The notes under the pieces are model-generated. The model was not told where the DNA came from and did no database searches. It was given only the letters and a program-made list of their open reading frames with translations. A stretch of DNA of 16,690 nt from Clostridia bacterium (GTDB taxonomy: Bacteria; Bacillota_A; Clostridia; Oscillospirales; Acutalibacteraceae): contig JAFSFH010000020.1 in NCBI GenBank assembly GCA_017435305.1, positions 1 through 16,690 on the forward strand. The letters run 5' to 3'. Position numbers and translations under genes: made by a program. Positions 13,523 to 16,690 of the stretch are shown one piece after another (the first letter of the stretch is position 1; each line of letters opens with the position of its first letter).

Positions 13523-14869
13523 TTACAGCAGTGAGCACAGCTCGTCCAGGCGAGTCTCCACGTTCAGCGCCGCATCGGCAATAGCGGCAGCCTCCGCTTC
13601 GGTCTTGCCGCCGTACAGAGCCAGGGCGGTAAACTTGTCAATGGCCTCCTGACGGGTCAAGGGGTTCTCCGGCTCGCCCTTGGGCAGCACGCTCTTGCCG
13701 CTGATGACGCGACCGTCCTTCAGGATCACGTCCACCGTGGCAATGGTCTCCTTCGGGAAGGCGGCGGTCATATCCGCGTCCTCGGTGGTGACGATCTTCT
13801 TGGTCAGCGCCTGCACGTCGGGGTTGTTCAGAGAATCCTCGGTGAACGCCTCCATACCGGTGCGACCCAGCACGTAGGTCACCGCAAAGTTATAAGGGAT
13901 GCTCATCTTGGCGGAGGCAGCCCCCTTAATGTCGGTGTGGTCGTGCTTTTTCACCGCCAGGGCGTAGGTCTTAATATGCACGCTGTCGATATCCTCCACC
14001 GCCAGCACGCCCTGCGCACGCAGGTCGCGGGCCACGTCAATGGAGGGGTGGGTGTAGCGGCAGGCGGCGTAGGGCTTGATATACGCTTTCTGCACCGCGT
14101 AGGTGCCGTTGAGCAGGGTGGGGGCAAACTCCACGTCCTCGCTGCCGTACATCTGGCTGAGGAAGCCCGCCATACCCGACAGGGCGTCGTCCGCCGTGTC
14201 AAAGCCTGCCTTGGCCATCTGGGTGGCAATCAGACCCAGCAGCGCGGTCTTGCCCACGTTGAAGGGCTTGAGCTGAGAGCCGTCCTCCAGCACCTTGAGG
14301 GTGCCGGTAGCACAGGCCGCCGCGGTGGAAAAGGCATCCTTGCGCTGCTTGTCGTTATAACCCAGCAGCTCGGACACCGCCACGGCAATACCCAGCAGAC
14401 CGCAGGTGGCGGTGGCGTGATAGCCGCGCTGCTTGTGGGTGGGCTGGATGGTCATAGCCATGGTGAAGGAGGTCTCATAGCCCAGCACCGCCGCACGCAG
14501 CAGCCGGTCACCGGTGACCTTGTGCTTCTGTGCCAGCGCCAGCAGCACCGAGAACAGGGGCGAGCCCAGATGGATGATGCCGGCATTGGTGCCGTCGTCA
14601 AAGTCCAGGGCGTGACCGTTCAGACCGTTCAGGAACACGGCGTTGTTCATACTCATGGGCACGTTCAGACCGATGGGGCGAATGTCGCCGCCCTGCTCGC
14701 AGAAGCTCTCCACCAGGCTGTCCACCTTAGCACGGTGCTCGTGCAGACCGGCCAGAGTCACGCCGATGTAGTCCAGCAGCGCCAGCTTGGCGCGATCCAG
14801 CACCTCGGCGGGGATTTCTTTGTTTTTTACATCTTCAATGGCTTTCAGAAACAGATCGGTCTTGTTCAT
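13523..14869 (-). CDS. MmgE/PrpD family protein (paralogue 2)
   Basis: A 448-residue member of the same superfamily as the gene downstream, but clearly diverged from it. Landmarks are NGHALDFDDGT (84-94), a family-typical GYHATATCGLLG (149-160), LKPFNVGKTALLG (200-212) and KPYAACRYTHPSID (265-278). It probably acts on a small di- or tricarboxylic acid as dehydratase, decarboxylase or epimerase, by family analogy only. It is first in a two-gene operon with the near-consensus promoter at 14916-14944. The ATG has GAGGTG five bases upstream. Two adjacent paralogues of similar length suggest a heteromeric enzyme or consecutive steps on related substrates; this is an inference. Confidence 0.9.
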   Translation of the reverse strand: MNKTDLFLKAIEDVKNKEIPAEVLDRAKLALLDYIGVTLAGLHEHRAKVDSLVESFCEQGGDIRPIGLNVPMSMNNAVFLNGLNGHALDFDDGTNAGIIHLGSPLFSVLLALAQKHKVTGDRLLRAAVLGYETSFTMAMTIQPTHKQRGYHATATCGLLGIAVAVSELLGYNDKQRKDAFSTAAACATGTLKVLEDGSQLKPFNVGKTALLGLIATQMAKAGFDTADDALSGMAGFLSQMYGSEDVEFAPTLLNGTYAVQKAYIKPYAACRYTHPSIDVARDLRAQGVLAVEDIDSVHIKTYALAVKKHDHTDIKGAASAKMSIPYNFAVTYVLGRTGMEAFTEDSLNNPDVQALTKKIVTTEDADMTAAFPKETIATVDVILKDGRVISGKSVLPKGEPENPLTRQEAIDKFTALALYGGKTEAEAAAIADAALNVETRLDELCSLL

Positions 14870-14915
14870 TTCAGCACCTCACAAGTTTGATTTAACGAGT
14901 GTACATACAGCATTT

Positions 14916-14944
14916 ATTATAAACAAATCGTGCAAAAAAGTCAA
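14916..14944 (-). promoter_or_regulatory. Near-consensus sigma-A promoter of the MmgE/PrpD operon
   Basis: On the minus strand TTGACT (14939-14944), a 17-bp spacer and a perfect TATAAT (14916-14921). It is the closest match to consensus in the window. The leader of about 40 nt shows no evident riboswitch. Confidence 0.88.
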
Positions 14945-14971
14945 TTCATTCCTGCACATCTATATACAAAA

Positions 14972-14999
14972 GAAAAACACCCCATTGCTGGGGCGTTTC
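14972..14999 (-). terminator. Intrinsic terminator of the SGNH hydrolase gene
   Basis: On the minus strand ACGCCCCA pairs with TGGGGTGT around GCAA, followed by TTTTTCTTTT. It begins a few bases after the gene's stop. Confidence 0.9.
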
Positions 15000-15000
15000 C

Positions 15001-16242
15001 TTAGTTTATGGCACGAATGTAAGAATACAGCTGAGTGGCAATCTCTTCGTAGCCCTGCTTACCGGGGTGAACCGCACCGTGACTGCTGGCAGCCATGGTG
15101 CCTGTGTTCAGCACTGCATTAGTGGGCACCACGTAAACATTCTCCATATTCTCTGCGATCTTGATAATCTCCAAATTCACTAAATAAGTGTTGCGCTTAT
15201 ACCGCGCTCCGGTTTGAGACATTTGATAAGCATTCATAAATTTCTGCTCATCTGTGGAACCGGGAAGAATCATATGCCATATCACCTTAATATCAGGATC
15301 GTACTCATGAATACTGTTGATAATGCTCTGCATATTTTCAATATATGCAGGCATATACGTCTCATCTAACGTTTTGTCATTCTTTGCGCTAAACACATCG
15401 TTAATGCCTAACTGTATACACACACAGTCCACATCCGCATACCACTGCGACTCCATATAATAACGAAAATCAAAAGCTCGATCCGTAGGATTGTAGAAAG
15501 GATTGATCAATCCGTCAAAGCCAGATTTGGTGAGATAATGTTCTGCGCGCCAACCGCCGCGACCTTCGTGTCGGTTGTACGGATTATTCAGATAGGGGGT
15601 GGTCTGTGTCCCCAGCAGTGTAATATCAAAATTATCCTCTTCTGCGAAATCCAGCAGATATTCTGTTTCATAACCACCGGATATCGTCGAATCGCCGATA
15701 ACCAGCATCGTAAGGTTATCCTCTTTGCTACAATCCTTCACCTTGATAACGCAGGTTCCCTCACTGACCACCGTCCCCTTCTTGTTGCGGGCGATGAATT
15801 CAAACTCAATTGTCTCCGCTTTAGTGGGGGTATATTCCCAGCGATCCTCATAGACTTTTCCTTTACCGCCGGTATTTACCTCTACTTGAATATCCTCAAG
15901 GGAGTTATAACCGGTCAAATTCAGAAAATAAAACGTGATCGGCTGTCCCACATACGCATAGGTTTCCTTGGGCAAAGGAAGCGTGGACAATTCTTCCTCC
16001 TCCGGCACCGTGGTCGTGGTGGTCTGCTGCTGCTCCACCACGTTGGTGGGTGGTGTCACCTCCACCGGATCATCACGGTTCGAATCCAGATAATCCATCA
16101 AAAACACCAGCGCAAAGGCCGCGCCGATGATCACTACACTAAAAACAACGTTGCGGATAATATCTCTCCGAATCAGCTGCTTGCGGTCATAGTGGCGATG
16201 CTTTTTGTGCTGATGTGATCTATGCTCGTGCTCGTTACTCAA
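15001..16242 (-). CDS. Membrane-anchored SGNH/GDSL-family hydrolase
   Basis: A 413-residue protein: a short His-rich, basic cytoplasmic N-terminus (HEHRSHQHKKHRHYDRK, 5-21), one membrane segment (about 31-50), a Thr/Glu linker (about 60-90), an Ig-like beta region (about 92-170) and an SGNH hydrolase domain (about 177-413) that should face outward. SGNH blocks are GDST (183-186, nucleophile Ser185), GRGGW (227-231), GIND (279-282) and VHPGKQGY (391-398, catalytic His392). The usual Asp three residues before that His is Gly389. It likely deacylates cell-surface or plant polysaccharides, by family analogy. The start is TTG, placed by GGAGG eight bases upstream. The gene is visibly AT-richer than its neighbours, which suggests a different origin. 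Confidence 0.87.
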   Translation of the reverse strand: MSNEHEHRSHQHKKHRHYDRKQLIRRDIIRNVVFSVVIIGAAFALVFLMDYLDSNRDDPVEVTPPTNVVEQQQTTTTTVPEEEELSTLPLPKETYAYVGQPITFYFLNLTGYNSLEDIQVEVNTGGKGKVYEDRWEYTPTKAETIEFEFIARNKKGTVVSEGTCVIKVKDCSKEDNLTMLVIGDSTISGGYETEYLLDFAEEDNFDITLLGTQTTPYLNNPYNRHEGRGGWRAEHYLTKSGFDGLINPFYNPTDRAFDFRYYMESQWYADVDCVCIQLGINDVFSAKNDKTLDETYMPAYIENMQSIINSIHEYDPDIKVIWHMILPGSTDEQKFMNAYQMSQTGARYKRNTYLVNLEIIKIAENMENVYVVPTNAVLNTGTMAASSHGAVHPGKQGYEEIATQLYSYIRAIN

Positions 16243-16300
16243 GACAGTATCCTCCTATAAACGCAGGGGTCTACAAAAACTACCCATTATACTATGTTAC

Positions 16301-16329
16301 ACTATACACCTCTGCGCGGGTTTTGTCAA
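16301..16329 (-). promoter_or_regulatory. Promoter of the SGNH hydrolase gene
   Basis: On the minus strand a perfect TTGACA (16324-16329), a 17-bp spacer and TATAGT (16301-16306), giving a leader of about 50 nt. Confidence 0.85.
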
Positions 16330-16352
16330 GAAAGGAGGGCGTTTGTTCAGAG

Positions 16353-16390
16353 CCTACTCGACTGTGGCCTTGCGGCCAAGTCGTCAAATA
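16353..16390 (+). repeat. CCTACTCGAC hairpin repeat, copy 1
   Basis: CCTACTCGAC is followed by a hairpin: CGACT (16359-16363) pairs with AGTCG (16379-16383), with one bulged base, and TGGCC/GGCCA forms the upper stem around TTGC. It ends in GTCGTCAAATA. Two further copies lie at 16593 and 16656 with different upper stems. Confidence 0.85.
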
Positions 16391-16452
16391 TGCGGCGATG
16401 CCGCTTTGTAGGGGCGGGCGTCCTCGACCGCCCGTTAGCCGCCACAGGCGGC
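16391..16452 (+). repeat. GTAGGGGCGGGC repeat copy 2 between small hairpins
   Basis: GTAGGGGCGGGC (16408-16419) matches the head of the repeat at 3458. CGGGCG (16415-16420) pairs with CGCCCG (16429-16434). It is flanked by a GCGGC/GCCGC hairpin (16392-16404) and a GCCGCC/GGCGGC hairpin (16438-16452). The right terminal CCCCTAC of copy 1 is absent. Confidence 0.65.
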
Positions 16453-16454
16453 GT

Positions 16455-16546
16455 GCCTCCCTTGTGCAAAGGGAGGTGGTTGAGGAGGCCACCGCCGACG
16501 AAACCGGAGGGATTGTTATCCGGTAGGATAAATAAATTAATAACAA
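16455..16546 (+). repeat. Degenerate half copy of the five-hairpin repeat
   Basis: CCTCCCTT/AAGGGAGG (16456-16463 with 16469-16476), then GTGG and, 16 bases on, the fixed CGGAGGGATTGTT block, as in the left half of the 128-bp repeat. The second hairpin has decayed, and the right half is replaced by AT-rich DNA in which TTGTTAT (16513-16519) can pair with ATAACAA (16540-16546). Confidence 0.6.
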
Positions 16547-16592
16547 CACAAAAGAAACTCCCCACGGAAAATAGGGGTCGCCCCATTGGCAA

Positions 16593-16630
16593 CCTACTCG
16601 ACGTTCGGCTAACGCCGAAGTCGGTCAAAT
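16593..16630 (+). repeat. CCTACTCGAC hairpin repeat, copy 2
   Basis: CGAC (16599-16602) pairs with GTCG (16620-16623), with one bulged base, and TTCGGC/GCCGAA (16604-16609 with 16614-16619) forms the upper stem. It ends in GTCGGTCAAAT. Confidence 0.85.
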
Positions 16631-16655
16631 ACCCCTTGGCAGGATTGTGTTGGCG

Positions 16656-16690
16656 CCTACTCGACATTCGCCTGCGGCGAAGTCGGTCAA
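16656..16690 (+). repeat. CCTACTCGAC hairpin repeat, copy 3 (cut by window end)
   Basis: CGAC/GTCG (16662-16665 with 16682-16685) and TTCGCC/GGCGAA (16667-16672 with 16676-16681), again with a single bulged base at the same place. It ends at the window edge in GTCGGTCAA. Confidence 0.85.

Noticed and set aside
12153..14869. One gene split by a frameshift or duplication error
   Set aside because: Each MmgE/PrpD frame is full length with its own start, ribosome site and complete set of family motifs.
12510..14890. Long plus-strand frames opposite the MmgE/PrpD genes
   Set aside because: Same pattern of antisense shadows in GC-rich DNA; the minus-strand genes have promoter, ribosome sites and conserved motifs.
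16292..16667. Small minus-strand frames of 85 and 106 codons in the repeat block
   Set aside because: They run through several palindromic repeats, show no ribosome site or recognisable motif, and overlap each other.
16353..16690. CRISPR array
   Set aside because: Only three units with irregular spacing (about 240 and 63 nt), stems that vary between copies, and no cas genes in view.

Overview
The window looks like chromosomal DNA from a high-GC Firmicute of class Clostridia, probably a gut Oscillospirales/Ruminococcaceae-type bacterium. This rests on a T-box leader, an AsnA-type asparagine synthetase, strong AGGAGG ribosome binding sites with several GTG/TTG starts, sigma-A-type promoters, a PduL phosphotransacylase and many short palindromic intergenic repeats. 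The taxon is an inference; no rRNA is present. No tRNA, CRISPR array, IS element or phage gene was seen.

Layout. 1-179 (minus strand): candidate structured RNA with a possible H-type pseudoknot, ending in a perfect hairpin cut by the window edge. 178-3361 (minus): operon of a DUF1643 protein, a biotin-protein ligase without the DNA-binding domain (birA) and an ABCB-type exporter. 3458-3511: small palindromic repeat between two divergent promoters. 3549-6443 (plus): promoter, asparagine T-box, asnS, a 129-bp five-hairpin repeat, then asnA; the T-box can tie tRNA-Asn charging and asparagine synthesis to one signal. 6489-7577 (minus): zinc-ribbon membrane protein and PduL. 7760-10000 (plus): a DacA-like protein with all three catalytic motifs altered, then rsmA (ksgA). 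10001-10349: terminators and an inverted second copy of the five-hairpin repeat. 10348-10737 (minus) and 10934-12109 (plus): divergent XRE regulator and AI-2E-family transporter. 12153-14869 (minus): two tandem MmgE/PrpD paralogues behind the best promoter in the window. 15001-16242 (minus): membrane-anchored SGNH hydrolase in visibly AT-richer DNA. 16330-16690: no credible gene, but a dense cluster of palindromic repeats.

The genes are mostly housekeeping. The more unusual content is the structured RNA at the left edge, the DacA-like putative pseudoenzyme, and the dispersed repeat families whose hairpin arms differ in sequence while keeping base pairing.
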